NCBI GenBank assembly: GCA_035943995.1
Contig: DASZBS010000002.1
Span: 27,141 to 91,140, forward strand
Direction of reading: 5' to 3'
Length of the DNA stretch: 64,000 nucleotides
Origin: Vulcanimicrobium sp035943995
GTDB lineage: Bacteria > Vulcanimicrobiota > Vulcanimicrobiia > Vulcanimicrobiales > Vulcanimicrobiaceae
The translations under genes and the position numbers were made by a program. The notes beneath the pieces are model-generated. The model searched no databases, was not told the origin of the DNA, and saw only the letters and a program-made list of their open reading frames with translations. Each line of letters starts with the position of its first letter. The stretch's first letter is position 1. Below, piece after piece: positions 33,572 to 42,772 of the stretch.

Positions 33572-36500
33572 GTGGCAATCCCTCATCGAATTCGAAAGGG
33601 TATCGTCGCGGTTCTCTTGCTCGTTGCGCTCGTGCTCCAGGGGCCGATTCGGGTTCTGGCAGGCACGACGGGAACGATCAACGGCTCCGTCGTCGATCCT
33701 CAGTCGAATAAACCCATCGCCGGCGCGGCCATCACCGCGCAGAGCCCTTCGCAATTGGCTCGTACGACGTCCGACGCAACCGGTCGGTTCTCGTTCATAT
33801 CGCTCGCGCCCGACACGTACACCATTTCGGTCGCGGCGACGTCGACATACGACGCGGCGAGCGTCAGCGGCGTGACCGTGCAGGCGGACCAGGCCCTGAC
33901 CATCAGCTTGCAACAACCGTCGAAGCTCAAGGTCATCGGTTCCGTTACCTCGCGCGCCGCGTCGGCGCTCGTCAAAGCTGGTACGACGGCCGATGTCTAC
34001 TCGATCAACGCGACCACGCAAGATAAAGCGTCCGCGGTCGGTGGAGGCGGTGGCCTCAATAGCGCCTGGTCGGCGATCGCCACCGTTCCGGGCGTGTTCA
34101 TCCAGTCGGGTCAGGCCGGTTACATCGGTTCGGGCTCGACGAACGGCGCAACGATTTCGATCCGCGGCGGCGACTACAGCCAGATCGGCTACGAGCTCGA
34201 CGGAATCCCCGTCAACCGCGCGTTCGACAACTATCCGTCCGGCTCGATCTCCTCGCTGGGCCAGCAGGAGCTCCAAGTGTACACGGGCGCGACACCGGCA
34301 AACGCAGAGGGTGAAGGCCTCTCGGGCTACATCAACCAGGTCATTCGCACCGGCACTGCACCGGCCTCGCGCAATCTGTCGCTCGGCATCGGTACGCCGA
34401 CGTTCTACAACAAAGGCTCGTTCGAGGCCGGCGGCGCCAACCCGAGCCGTACGTTCTCGTACTACGTCGGCGCCGGGGCGTACAACCAAGGTTTTCGCTA
34501 TTACGACCAGTACAACGGCGCGAGCTTGCAGCCGCTTTGGGGCGCCCCCCTCGCTGCTTGCCCGAACTCCACGCCGATCGGGTGCCACGGTCCAAACGGC
34601 GAGGACTACACGAACGGCGGCACGACCCAGGCGTACGCGTTAGGACCGTATACCGTCAACAGCGGTACGTTGAGCCCGGCGACGCTGGCCGCCTTGAGAG
34701 TCCGCGACACCGTCGCGAACTTTCACTTCGGGATCCCGCGCAAAGACGGGAACAAGGACGACGTCCAACTTCTGTTCGACAACAACTTCATCGATAACCA
34801 GGGCTATTCGTCGACCAACGATCAGGGTGGGGCCGCGTTTTTGGACAGCATCGGTGTGGGACACACGTACATCGACGGCTACAACTTCACGGGCCAGCCG
34901 GTCGGCACGCTCCTTCCGCCCGGATACGCCGGCGGCGGTGTGACGAACTATCTGTTCCCAGGGTCTCCGGGCGGGCGCCCACGCGGTGCGGACATCGCGC
35001 CGGATCGCCGCGATGCGATCACCAACAACCAGTCGGTCGTGAAGCTGCAATACCAGCGCAATTTCGGGACTCAGGCGTTCTTGCGCGTGTACGGGTACAC
35101 GTACTACTCCGACTTCTTCCAGGTCGGTCCTGAGAGTGCGCAAATGAACTACCTTGGATTCGCTGCGTCGGATTACGGGCTGCATGCCCACACGCGCGGC
35201 GTCAGCGCGCAGTTCTCGGACCAGCTCAACTCGCAGCACCTGCTTTCGCTCCAGGGGTCGTATACGACATCGACGACGCTGCGTGACAACAACTCCGGCA
35301 TCGGCCAGACGGGCAAGGTCGGCTGGCTGGTCTCGTCAGCGGCTCCCACCAGCGGCGTCTGCTACGACGCGAACGGCCAGCCGGTCGTTGGTTGCGGCGC
35401 GGGTTCGGCGACGTTCACGCTCAAACAGGGCATTTTGGGCACCGTCGTTCCTGCCAACACGATCAACGGCGGCGTGTGCGGCGCCGGCAACTGCCAGTAC
35501 ATCCTCGGCGAAAACGGCCAAGCCGCGACCTACAACCAGGTCGTGCCCCGTTTCACGTCGCTCTCGATCACCGATCAGTGGAAGCCCACCGATCGCCTGA
35601 ACCTCAACTTCGGCCTGCGGTACGACAAGTTCGAGTTCGACGGAGCTCCGACGTACGGATCACCGGCGCGCACGCTTTGGTACAACGCGTACAACCTGCT
35701 CCATGCGGCGGCGCCCCTCGTGAATCCGGGCGCCGGCCAGGTCGAGTCGTACGGCGAGCTACAGCCGCGCTTCGGCATGACGTATACGGTCAACCCGCGC
35801 ACGGTTCTGCGAGCCAGCTACGGCCGGTACGTCGAGGCACCGAATAGCGCGTTCGAGCAGTACGACTTCCTGCAGCAGAACGACACTGCACGACTCGCGA
35901 GATTCGGCAACTTCGGTTTGCCGACTACCCCAGGGCACCCGGTGCGCCCCGAAATCTCGAACAACTACGACTTCTCGCTCGAGCATCAGTTCAGAGGCGA
36001 CACGTCCATGAAACTGACGCCGTTCCTGCGCAAGACGCAGGATCAGATCCAGCAATTCTACCTGGATCAGAAAACCGGCTTCGTTTCCGGCCTGAACGTC
36101 GGTCGTCAAACATCGCAAGGCGTCGAGCTCGAGGTCGACAAGGGCGACTTCTCGCGCAACGGCCTCGCGGCGCGGTTCTCGTTCACCTACACGAACAGCT
36201 ACATCAACTACACGAAGCTGGACAACGGCGGGACGATCATCGACGGCTTCAACACGAACATCGCCCAGTACAACAAGCTCACCGCCGCGGGCGGCGGTTC
36301 ACCGTGCTACACGACGGCGGTGAGAGATGCGAATGGGAACGTCGTCACCCCGGGCGCCGGTTCGGCGTGCGTTGCGGGCACGATTGCGAATCCGTACTAT
36401 AACGCGCCGATCCAGCCGTTGATGGACGTCAATGCGGCCTACGCGACGTATTCCACGTTCCCCGGCGGCGTAGGGGCGGGCGGCTACTCGGCGCTCAGCG

Positions 36501-37078
36501 CGCCGTACGTGTCGACCTTGATCCTGCAGTGGAAGCATGGGCCGTTGGCCATCACGCCGGCGCTCCAGTTCTCAGGCGGCGTCCGGTACGGTGTTCCGCT
36601 CTCGACGCCCGGCATCGATCCATCCGCGTGCAGCGGCGGCCTCGGCGGCACGACGGCAAGCGACCCGCGCTATCCGTATGGAGCGCCCGGCGGCGCGCCG
36701 TACGACCAGACCAAGTGCGACAGCAACTTTGCGATTCCGAACCAGTTCACGGGGCGGTTCGACAACGTCGGAGCGTTCGTTTCTCCGAACCAGCTGCTGC
36801 TGCACACGCAGGTTTCGTACGACGTGAACAAGCGCGTGACGCTCGTCGGCAACTTCGCCAACATCATCAACCGCTGCTGGGGCGGCACGAAGGTTCCCTT
36901 CAGCATCAACCATGCGTGCAACTACGTTGCGACGTATGGTGCAGGCTCAGGCCCGCAGCCCATCGGCAACCAGTATAACCCCGGCGACCGCCTGCAACCG
37001 TTCCTAGCGACCCCGTACGACCCAATGTTCCCGAACTTCCCGTTCAACATGTTCGTCGAGGCTCGGATCAAGATCTAA
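33572..37078 (+). CDS. TonB-dependent receptor with N-terminal carboxypeptidase-regulatory domain
   Basis: A roughly 1168-residue outer-membrane receptor. GTG 33572 is preferred because GGAAAGGA lies at 33555-33562; a TTG at 33563 would touch it. Signal peptide at residues about 1-31 (IVAVLLLVALVLQGPIRVLA). Residues about 35-115 form a carboxypeptidase D-regulatory-like beta-sandwich (GTINGSVVDPQSNKPIAGAAI). A plug follows (ISIRGGDYSQIGYELDGIPVNRAFDNYP) and then a long beta-barrel with alternating aromatic/Tyr-rich strands, ending FNMFVEARIKI. Substrate unknown; no TonB/ExbBD genes nearby. It demonstrates an outer membrane. Confidence 0.93.
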   Translation: MAIPHRIRKGIVAVLLLVALVLQGPIRVLAGTTGTINGSVVDPQSNKPIAGAAITAQSPSQLARTTSDATGRFSFISLAPDTYTISVAATSTYDAASVSGVTVQADQALTISLQQPSKLKVIGSVTSRAASALVKAGTTADVYSINATTQDKASAVGGGGGLNSAWSAIATVPGVFIQSGQAGYIGSGSTNGATISIRGGDYSQIGYELDGIPVNRAFDNYPSGSISSLGQQELQVYTGATPANAEGEGLSGYINQVIRTGTAPASRNLSLGIGTPTFYNKGSFEAGGANPSRTFSYYVGAGAYNQGFRYYDQYNGASLQPLWGAPLAACPNSTPIGCHGPNGEDYTNGGTTQAYALGPYTVNSGTLSPATLAALRVRDTVANFHFGIPRKDGNKDDVQLLFDNNFIDNQGYSSTNDQGGAAFLDSIGVGHTYIDGYNFTGQPVGTLLPPGYAGGGVTNYLFPGSPGGRPRGADIAPDRRDAITNNQSVVKLQYQRNFGTQAFLRVYGYTYYSDFFQVGPESAQMNYLGFAASDYGLHAHTRGVSAQFSDQLNSQHLLSLQGSYTTSTTLRDNNSGIGQTGKVGWLVSSAAPTSGVCYDANGQPVVGCGAGSATFTLKQGILGTVVPANTINGGVCGAGNCQYILGENGQAATYNQVVPRFTSLSITDQWKPTDRLNLNFGLRYDKFEFDGAPTYGSPARTLWYNAYNLLHAAAPLVNPGAGQVESYGELQPRFGMTYTVNPRTVLRASYGRYVEAPNSAFEQYDFLQQNDTARLARFGNFGLPTTPGHPVRPEISNNYDFSLEHQFRGDTSMKLTPFLRKTQDQIQQFYLDQKTGFVSGLNVGRQTSQGVELEVDKGDFSRNGLAARFSFTYTNSYINYTKLDNGGTIIDGFNTNIAQYNKLTAAGGGSPCYTTAVRDANGNVVTPGAGSACVAGTIANPYYNAPIQPLMDVNAAYATYSTFPGGVGAGGYSALSAPYVSTLILQWKHGPLAITPALQFSGGVRYGVPLSTPGIDPSACSGGLGGTTASDPRYPYGAPGGAPYDQTKCDSNFAIPNQFTGRFDNVGAFVSPNQLLLHTQVSYDVNKRVTLVGNFANIINRCWGGTKVPFSINHACNYVATYGAGSGPQPIGNQYNPGDRLQPFLATPYDPMFPNFPFNMFVEARIKI

Positions 37079-37103
37079 GACTTCGGCGTCCGATGGAAAA
37101 GAA

Positions 37104-37137
37104 AGACGGCTTCCGCTTCGGCGGAGGCCGTCTTTTT
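37104..37137 (+). terminator. Rho-independent terminator of the TonB receptor gene
   Basis: 13-base arms AGACGGCTTCCGC (37104-37116) and GCGGAGGCCGTCT (37121-37133) pair across a TTCG tetraloop with one G-U wobble, followed by a run of T. It lies 26 bases after the stop codon. Confidence 0.9.
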
Positions 37138-37159
37138 CATGTGCAGTTCGCAGGTGGAG

Positions 37160-37762
37160 TTAATTAGACGTCTTCACGCGCGTATCCGTCGCAATCCAGT
37201 TTACTTCCCAAGTCTTACCGCCATCATCCGAGAACGCTTGTTCGAAGCGGCATGAGTTCGGCGTGATGTTCGACCAGACGTTCCGGACGAGAATCGTTCT
37301 GCCGCGAAATGTCTCTTGGTCGAAAAACTCGCCTCGTCCGTTCTTGAATTCGCCGATCGTGGGTTGACCCAGGGTACCGCCCCTACTGTTGGCAAAATTG
37401 AGGCTCCACTGGTGGGACTCGGGATTGTAGAGTCGTAAGGACAGCCCTTCGATGTGACCTGCCGGGCCGTCGACCTCGAGCTCAACCAGATTGGCGCGCC
37501 CGTGCCAAACCTTTCGAACGACAGAAGTTCCCTTGAGTTCGATCCAGGTCGTGGATCCGGTTAGGGGGTGCAGGAGGCGCGATAGGTGCGTTGTCCACGT
37601 CCCGATCTCGAAGTCGAAATCGTGTTGTCCGTCCCGACTCGTGACCGTGCTCTGAGGGCTCGTTTTCGGTGCAGCCGGTTGCGCCAGTACCTGGGTCTGC
37701 AACGTCGCAACGAGGCTACAGGCGAGGAGATACGTAATACATTGTCTACGGCCGTTGTTCAA
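37160..37762 (-). CDS. Secreted DUF1579-like protein
   Basis: A 200-residue protein from TTG 37762, chosen because AAGGGGG precedes it and a signal peptide follows at once (CITYLLACSLVATLQTQVLAQP). The mature part begins GQHDFDFEIGTWTTHLSRL and contains TTWIELKGTSVVRKVW and GLSLRLYNPESHQWSLNFANS, which fits the DUF1579-type single beta-barrel (lipocalin-like) proteins. Ligand unknown. It converges on the TonB receptor, with the terminator between. Confidence 0.65.
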   Translation of the reverse strand: MNNGRRQCITYLLACSLVATLQTQVLAQPAAPKTSPQSTVTSRDGQHDFDFEIGTWTTHLSRLLHPLTGSTTWIELKGTSVVRKVWHGRANLVELEVDGPAGHIEGLSLRLYNPESHQWSLNFANSRGGTLGQPTIGEFKNGRGEFFDQETFRGRTILVRNVWSNITPNSCRFEQAFSDDGGKTWEVNWIATDTRVKTSN

Positions 37763-37891
37763 TGGACGCCCCCTTGATAGATCGTCGAAATATTGGGTTG
37801 AGTGGACGCGAGTGCGACGGTATAGCTGTCGAACGCGCGTAGGTTTTTCTCCCATGGTAGTCGATCGCCCGGCCGCTGCACTAGAGGGAAC

Positions 37892-38929
37892 GTGACGGTA
37901 ACGATGATTCCTCGAAAGAGGGCAACATTATCCAAATGCTTTCACCAAGCCGGCGTGGTATTCGAGCCTCATGTTTCGCCCCAGTCCAGTCGTTGCTCGC
38001 GTAAGGAGCGGACCCGGACCCCGACGCAGCAACGTCCGGCCGTGATCCCCGACCTTCGCCGGCCGGCGCACGGGGTCGACCCGAGCGAACCCGTCGACGT
38101 CGGATGCGGTACCTTGGCGCCCGTGCGCTCGTCAAACTTCGCGGCGATGCTCGACTACACGTTCGATTGCGCCGGCGCACCGTCGCGCGTAGACGCGAAG
38201 CGGCTCGAGTTCAACATCATCGTCCTCACCACGCGTGGGCGGTGGGAGTTTCACGGTGGTGCGGGACGCGTCGAGATCGACGCCTCGTCGCTCATGGCCG
38301 GCGTCGCGGCGGATAATTACGGATGCCGGCACGACCGGCGTATTGGAGACAGCTGTATCGTCGTAGGATTGCGCCCCGGTGCGATCGACCCGGATCTCAA
38401 GCCGCTGTTCTCGAAGCAAGTCATCCCCGCGCGAGGAACTCAGTCCCTGCTGAAACGGGCCGCTCGAACGGATGACGACGATCTGTTCGAGTCGCTCATC
38501 TTTTCACTCTTCGACGAGGTTTCGTCCGCGTCATGGAGGTTCGAGCGCACGCACGCGCCCGACGTTCGCATGCAGCGCGCGAAACGCTTCATCGAACTCC
38601 ACGCGTTCGAACGGCTACGACTCGCCGACATCGCGCGGGAGCTCGGGCTTTCCCCTTTTTCGACGTTGCGCCAATTTCGCGCGGCGTGCGGTACGACGCC
38701 CTACACGTACCTGCTCGAACTTCGGTTGGAGCGCGCGAAGGCGCTGTTGGCCGGCATACGAACGCCGATCCGGGCGGTCGGCACGATGGTAGGTTTTACC
38801 GACGCTTCACATTTTTCGCGGTTCTTCAAGTCGGCGACCGGCTATTCACCATCGGAATACCGCGCTTTGCGCTCGCCCGAAACGCGTGCGGCGGTCGTCG
38901 ATCTCGCGCAAGAACGTCGCGTCGGATAG
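37892..38929 (+). CDS. AraC-family transcriptional regulator (tandem copy 1)
   Basis: Up to 345 residues from GTG 37892 (GAGGGAA just before). The part shared with the next gene only begins at GTG 38042, so the first 50 residues may not be translated. An N-terminal sensor region of about 150 residues has IVLTTRGRWEFHGGAGRVEID, a cupin-like stretch typical of AraC proteins that respond to small molecules. The C-terminal two-HTH domain is RLADIARELGLSPFSTLRQFRAACGTTPYTYLLELRLERAKALL then VGTMVGFTDASHFSRFFKSATGYSPSEYR. Paralogue of 38966-39883. Confidence 0.88.
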   Translation: MTVTMIPRKRATLSKCFHQAGVVFEPHVSPQSSRCSRKERTRTPTQQRPAVIPDLRRPAHGVDPSEPVDVGCGTLAPVRSSNFAAMLDYTFDCAGAPSRVDAKRLEFNIIVLTTRGRWEFHGGAGRVEIDASSLMAGVAADNYGCRHDRRIGDSCIVVGLRPGAIDPDLKPLFSKQVIPARGTQSLLKRAARTDDDDLFESLIFSLFDEVSSASWRFERTHAPDVRMQRAKRFIELHAFERLRLADIARELGLSPFSTLRQFRAACGTTPYTYLLELRLERAKALLAGIRTPIRAVGTMVGFTDASHFSRFFKSATGYSPSEYRALRSPETRAAVVDLAQERRVG

Positions 38930-38965
38930 AGTGGCCATGCGGTGGCCAAGTCCAGGACAGCGGTG

Positions 38966-39883
38966 ATGCCCGAAAAACGCCGGCTGATGCATGGGGCCGA
39001 CCCGAGTGAGCCCCTCGACATCGGGTGCGGCACGATGATGCCGATCCGCTCGTCGCGCTTCGCGTCGATGCTCGACTACACGCACGATTGCGCGAGCGCG
39101 CCGGCGCGGGTGGAGGCGAAACGTTTCGAGTTCAACGTCATCGTCTTCACCACGCGTGGGCGGTGGCAATTTCACGGCGGCGCCGGGCGCGCCGAGATCG
39201 ACTCCTCGTCGCTCATGGTCGGGGTTGCGGAAGACGGATACGGGTGCCGGCACGACCGCCGCGTCAGCGACAGCAATCTCGCGGTCGCGCTGCGCCCCGG
39301 CGCGATCGACCCGGATCTTCAGCCGCTCTTCTCGAAGCAGATCATCCCCGCGCGTGGAGCGTTCTCCCTGTTGAAGCGGGCCGCTCGGACGGACGACGAC
39401 GAGCTCTTCGAATCGCTCGTCTTCTCACTCTTCGACGAGGCGTCGTCCACCTCGTGGCGGCTCGACCGAAAGCACGCGCCCGACGTTCGCATGCAGCGTG
39501 CCAAGCGCTTCATCGAGCTCCACGCCTTCGAACGGCTACGACTCGACGACATCGCGCGCGAGCTCGGCCTTTCCCCCTTTTCGACGCTGCGCCAGTTTCG
39601 CGCGGCATGCGGCACGACACCCTACACGTACCTGCTCGAACTTCGGTTAGAACGCGCCAAGACGTTGTTGGCCGGAATGCGCACGCCGATCGGTGCGGTC
39701 GCCGGCATGGTAGGATTCACCGACCTCTCGCACTTTTCACGGTTCTTCAGATCAGCGACGGGGTATTCGCCATCGGCATACCGCGCATTGCACTCGCCCG
39801 AAGCACGCGCAACGGCCGTCGACCTCCCAGAAGAACGCGAACCTACCGAACCGCAAGCAACGCGCGCGGATAATCCAGCGTAA
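38966..39883 (+). CDS. AraC-family transcriptional regulator (tandem copy 2)
   Basis: A 305-residue paralogue of the preceding gene, from ATG 38966 with AGGA at 38954-38957; GTG 38942 is an alternative. Alignment by eye is nearly collinear from the start (HGADPSEPLDIGCGTM versus HGVDPSEPVDVGCGTL) to the second HTH. The sensor halves differ most at RHDRRVSDSNLAVALRPG. The two copies are 36 bases apart, head to tail. Close similarity makes recombination between them possible and suggests a recent duplication with separating ligand range. Confidence 0.88.
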   Translation: MPEKRRLMHGADPSEPLDIGCGTMMPIRSSRFASMLDYTHDCASAPARVEAKRFEFNVIVFTTRGRWQFHGGAGRAEIDSSSLMVGVAEDGYGCRHDRRVSDSNLAVALRPGAIDPDLQPLFSKQIIPARGAFSLLKRAARTDDDELFESLVFSLFDEASSTSWRLDRKHAPDVRMQRAKRFIELHAFERLRLDDIARELGLSPFSTLRQFRAACGTTPYTYLLELRLERAKTLLAGMRTPIGAVAGMVGFTDLSHFSRFFRSATGYSPSAYRALHSPEARATAVDLPEEREPTEPQATRADNPA

Positions 39884-39931
39884 CCACCCGCCCTGGTACG
39901 GTTGACGGCAAGAGTCTGATGGCAGCGAGTG

Positions 39932-40378
39932 TTACGGCTTCAAATCAAGCGACGCTTTGCCGCTCTTCGGATCGAAGGGCACCGAGTTATGTTCGTGCGT
40001 GACCATCCACTTCCCATCAATTTTGCGGAAGCAAAGGGTCGTACGCCACCACATATCGAGTTGCCCTCCGTCCGCCGTTGCCGCGCTGACATGGCTGAGA
40101 CCATGAGCGTAGGCGACGTCGTCGGCTACGGCGATGTCCAGATCTTTTATCTCGTGGCTAATCGGGCCCCGGAATGACGAGAACCATTCCTCCGCGCGCT
40201 TTCTGGCCGCATCCGATCCGACATGCTGTAACGGGTTTATGACATCAAACGTGACGATGCCGGACGCGTTGCCGGACGTAGCCCCAATACTGTTTTTAGC
40301 GCGAACTGCCTTCGTCCGGTCATCGATTAGCGCGCGGATCTGAGTTTTATTAGCACCCTCGCCACTTTCGGTCGTCAT
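39932..40378 (-). CDS. SnoaL-like/ketosteroid isomerase-like protein
   Basis: A 148-residue protein from ATG 40378, preceded by AAAGGTGA. NTF2-like fold: helical start (QIRALIDDRTKAVRAKN), VTFDVINPLQHVG, RAEEWFSSFRGPISHEI, AVADDVAYAHGLSHVSA, MWWRTTLCFRKIDGKWMVTHEHNSVPFDP. The last motif is typical of the YybH/DUF4440-type SnoaL-like proteins. Enzyme or ligand binder, substrate unknown. It lies downstream of the ribosomal cluster on the same strand but is separated from it by hairpins. Confidence 0.8.
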   Translation of the reverse strand: MTTESGEGANKTQIRALIDDRTKAVRAKNSIGATSGNASGIVTFDVINPLQHVGSDAARKRAEEWFSSFRGPISHEIKDLDIAVADDVAYAHGLSHVSAATADGGQLDMWWRTTLCFRKIDGKWMVTHEHNSVPFDPKSGKASLDLKP

Positions 40379-40606
40379 GATGTCACCTTTCGTTGAGAAC
40401 GTGGATTGCCAAAACGTGCCAAACGGCTTCCAATCGGTCCAGCATCTTTTTATTCCCAAACCCATTTGCGCTCAGTCGGTGTTACTCGACCGTCGAAGAA
40501 CGGGCACTGATCGGTCAAAGTCACCGGCGTGCCATTTGGCAAGAGCCAACGGGACTTCGCTCTCACGCGCATATCTTTAACGTACGGACTCGCTCATCGC
40601 GCCTGG

Positions 40607-40748
40607 TCGTGGGAGCGGCGCACCACCATGACGGGCGCTCTGAACGAGCGAAGCGCAGGATGCGCGGGAGCGATGTGAAGACGCAGCGAGCCCCGGACAG
40701 GATGTCCGGGGCTCGCGTGCCCGTCATGGTAGTGCGCCGCTCCCGCGA
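40607..40748. repeat. Long inverted repeat enclosing a 12-bp hairpin
   Basis: Outer arms of 30 bases, 40607-40636 and 40719-40748, are reverse complements except at about two positions (TCGTGGGAGCGGCG... against its partner with TCGC and TACC changes). Inside them is a perfect 12-bp stem at 40688-40714. Either a strong cruciform/terminator complex at the end of the ribosomal operon or a small MITE-like element. No target-site duplication was found by eye. Confidence 0.7.
40688..40714 (-). terminator. Hairpin after rpsM
   Basis: Perfect 12-bp stem GAGCCCCGGACA/TGTCCGGGGCTC with a three-base loop, 47 bases past the rpsM stop. Very GC-rich stem but no U-run on the minus strand, so termination may need Rho. 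Confidence 0.6.
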
Positions 40749-40760
40749 CTGCCACGAAGG

Positions 40761-41141
40761 CTACTTCTTGGTAGCGGCCTTCTTCTTCCCGGCAACCGTA
40801 CGCTTCGGCCCCTTCCGAGTACGCGCATTGGTCTTCGTCCGCTGCCCGCGAACCGGCAACCCACGGCGGTGCCGAAGCCCACGATAGCACCCGATATCGG
40901 TGAGCCGCTTGATATTGGAAGCGATCTCACGCCGAAGATCACCCTCGACCTTGAGTTCGTCGACGATCTCGCGCAGCCGGTGCTCGTCCTCGACGGTCAG
41001 ATCCTTGACGCGCGTATCCGGGCTGATGCCCGACTGCGCGAGGATCTTCTTCGAGGTCGGGAGACCGATACCGAAGATAGCGGTGAGTCCGATCTCGACG
41101 CGCTTGTCGCGCGGCAGATCGATGCCGGAGATGCGTGCCAT
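40761..41141 (-). CDS. rpsM: 30S ribosomal protein S13
   Basis: 126 residues. ARISGIDLPRDKRVEIGLTAIFGIG at the start, then GCYRGLRHRRGLPVRGQRTKTNARTRKG, and a Lys/Ala-rich end. Sits on the head of the small subunit, contacting P-site tRNA and bridging to the large subunit. Its ATG overlaps the rpmJ stop by one base (TAATG). In most bacteria rpsK, rpsD, rpoA and rplQ follow; here the cluster ends after rpsM with hairpins. Confidence 0.98.
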   Translation of the reverse strand: MARISGIDLPRDKRVEIGLTAIFGIGLPTSKKILAQSGISPDTRVKDLTVEDEHRLREIVDELKVEGDLRREIASNIKRLTDIGCYRGLRHRRGLPVRGQRTKTNARTRKGPKRTVAGKKKAATKK

Positions 41142-41257
41142 TATCCTTGAACCTGCTTGTGCTTCGGATTGACGCTGCAGATCACGCGCACTTTACCTTC
41201 GCGGCGGATGATCTTGCAGGCGTCGCAGATGCGCTTGACGCTCGGACGTACTTTCAT
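41141..41257 (-). CDS. rpmJ: 50S ribosomal protein L36
   Basis: 38 residues. It has the L36 zinc ribbon with C11, C14, C27 and H33 (CDAC, ICSVNPKH), so this is the zinc-binding form. It overlaps rpsM by one base. infA, usually directly upstream, is not present: the gap to map is only 46 bases. Confidence 0.97.
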   Translation of the reverse strand: MKVRPSVKRICDACKIIRREGKVRVICSVNPKHKQVQG

Positions 41258-41303
41258 GATGCTGCTCTTACTCGGGTGGTTGGTGCGGCCGTACGAGCCA
41301 TGA

Positions 41304-42107
41304 TTAGGCCGCGACCTCTTGGGCTGGACGGAACCGGGCGACGTCGGGGTGCTCGGCCACGTCCCGCAACGTCAGGATCTTCGGACCGTCGTCCGTGATC
41401 GCGATCGTATGCTCGAAGTGCGCCGCTAGTTTACCATCCTCGGTCACGACCGTCCAGTTGTCGTCGAGGGTTGCAACTTCGAAGGAGCCCTCGGTGATCA
41501 TCGGCTCGATCGCGAGGCAGAGGCCCTGGCGCAGCAGCGTCCCCTGGCCGGGGTTGCCGTAGTTGGGAACCTGCGGGTCCTCGTGCATCTTGCGGCCGAT
41601 TCCGTGCCCGACCAGCGCCCGAACGACGCCGTACCCGTGCGACTCGGCATGCCGCTGGACGGCATGCCCGATGTCCCCGAGGTGGTTGCCGGGCAGCATC
41701 TGCGCGATCCCGAGCATCAGGCACTCTTGGGTGACCTGCATCAGCCGCTTCGCCGCTTCGCTGACGTTGCCGATCGCGACGGTGACCGCCGAATCGGAGA
41801 CGTAGCCGTCGAGCGTCGTGCCGATGTCCAGCGACAGCAGGTCGCCTTCTTGCAGCACGCGGTCGCCCGGCATGCCGTGCACGACCTCGTCGTTGACCGA
41901 CGTGCAGATCGCCGACGGGTAGCCGTTGTAGCCGATGAACGTCGGGATGCCGCCCATCGAGCGGATCGACTCATCGGCGATGCGGTCGAGGTCGCGCGTC
42001 GTGACCCCGGGCCGCGCCGCGTCCATCAGGCGCACCAGCGTCTTGGCCGTGATCTTGCCGCTGCGGCGCATGATCTCGATCTCGCGCGGCGACTTGATGT
42101 TGATCAC
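41304..42107 (-). CDS. map: Type I methionine aminopeptidase
   Basis: 267 residues. Removes N-terminal Met from new proteins. Metal ligands are visible as SLDIGTTLDGYVSDSAV (two Asp), VGHGIGRKMHEDP (His), AIEPMI (Glu) and FEHTIAI (Glu). No N-terminal extension. It overlaps adk by four bases (ATGA). Confidence 0.97.
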   Translation of the reverse strand: MINIKSPREIEIMRRSGKITAKTLVRLMDAARPGVTTRDLDRIADESIRSMGGIPTFIGYNGYPSAICTSVNDEVVHGMPGDRVLQEGDLLSLDIGTTLDGYVSDSAVTVAIGNVSEAAKRLMQVTQECLMLGIAQMLPGNHLGDIGHAVQRHAESHGYGVVRALVGHGIGRKMHEDPQVPNYGNPGQGTLLRQGLCLAIEPMITEGSFEVATLDDNWTVVTEDGKLAAHFEHTIAITDDGPKILTLRDVAEHPDVARFRPAQEVAA

Positions 42108-42772
42108 GCCGGCTCACCGTTGCGCGAGAAACCGTTTCCGTTGACGAGCTTGACGAGCTGCTCGGTGACCGACTCGATGGGCGCCAGCGCGTCCACGCGC
42201 ACGAGCCGCGCGTCGGACGGATCGTCGTAGTACGCGATCAGCGGCGCCGTCTGGTCGTCGTAGACCGCGAGCCTGGTGCGGATCGTCTCTTCTTTGTCGT
42301 CGGCGCGCTGCATCAGCGGCTCGCCGGAGACGTCGTCGATCCCCGCGACGCGCGGCGGATTATGCACGGTGTGATACGTGCGGCCCGAGGCTTCGTGCGT
42401 CCAGCGGCCGGTGAGCCGTTCGGTGAGCACGTCCCGGTCGACGTCGAACAGCACCGCAACCGCGGACTTCTTCTTGCGGCGCAACAGGTCGTCGAGCGCC
42501 TGCGCTTGCGCGACCGTACGCGGAAATCCGTCGAGGATGACTTGGCCCGGCGCATCGAGCACCGGCTCCATCATGCGGATGATCAGCTCGTCGGGGACGA
42601 GTGCGCCGCGGTCCATGAACGACTGCGCCTCGAGCCCGAGCGGCGTCTTGTCGCGCCGGTTCGCGCGCAAGATATCGCCCGTCGAGATCTGGCGGTAGCC
42701 GGAGCGCTCCTCGAGCACCTTTGCCTGCGTGCCTTTGCCTGCACCCGGAGGCCCGAGGAAGATCAGGTTCAT
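42104..42772 (-). CDS. adk: Adenylate kinase
   Basis: 222 residues, long form. P-loop GPPGAGKGTQA, then QISTGDILRA, LDGFPRTVAQA, and a LID domain (HEASGRTYHTVHNPPR to RADDKEETIRTRLAVY) without the four-Cys zinc site. Converts ATP + AMP to 2 ADP. ATG overlaps the secY stop by four bases. Confidence 0.98.
   Translation of the reverse strand: MNLIFLGPPGAGKGTQAKVLEERSGYRQISTGDILRANRRDKTPLGLEAQSFMDRGALVPDELIIRMMEPVLDAPGQVILDGFPRTVAQAQALDDLLRRKKKSAVAVLFDVDRDVLTERLTGRWTHEASGRTYHTVHNPPRVAGIDDVSGEPLMQRADDKEETIRTRLAVYDDQTAPLIAYYDDPSDARLVRVDALAPIESVTEQLVKLVNGNGFSRNGEPA

Larger units (their letters stand above)
40379..40760. other. Non-coding gap between the ribosomal cluster and the SnoaL-like gene
   Basis: About 380 bases without a gene I believe in. 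It holds the nested inverted repeats described separately and the start region of the SnoaL-like gene. Small open frames here have no family resemblance. Confidence 0.6.
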
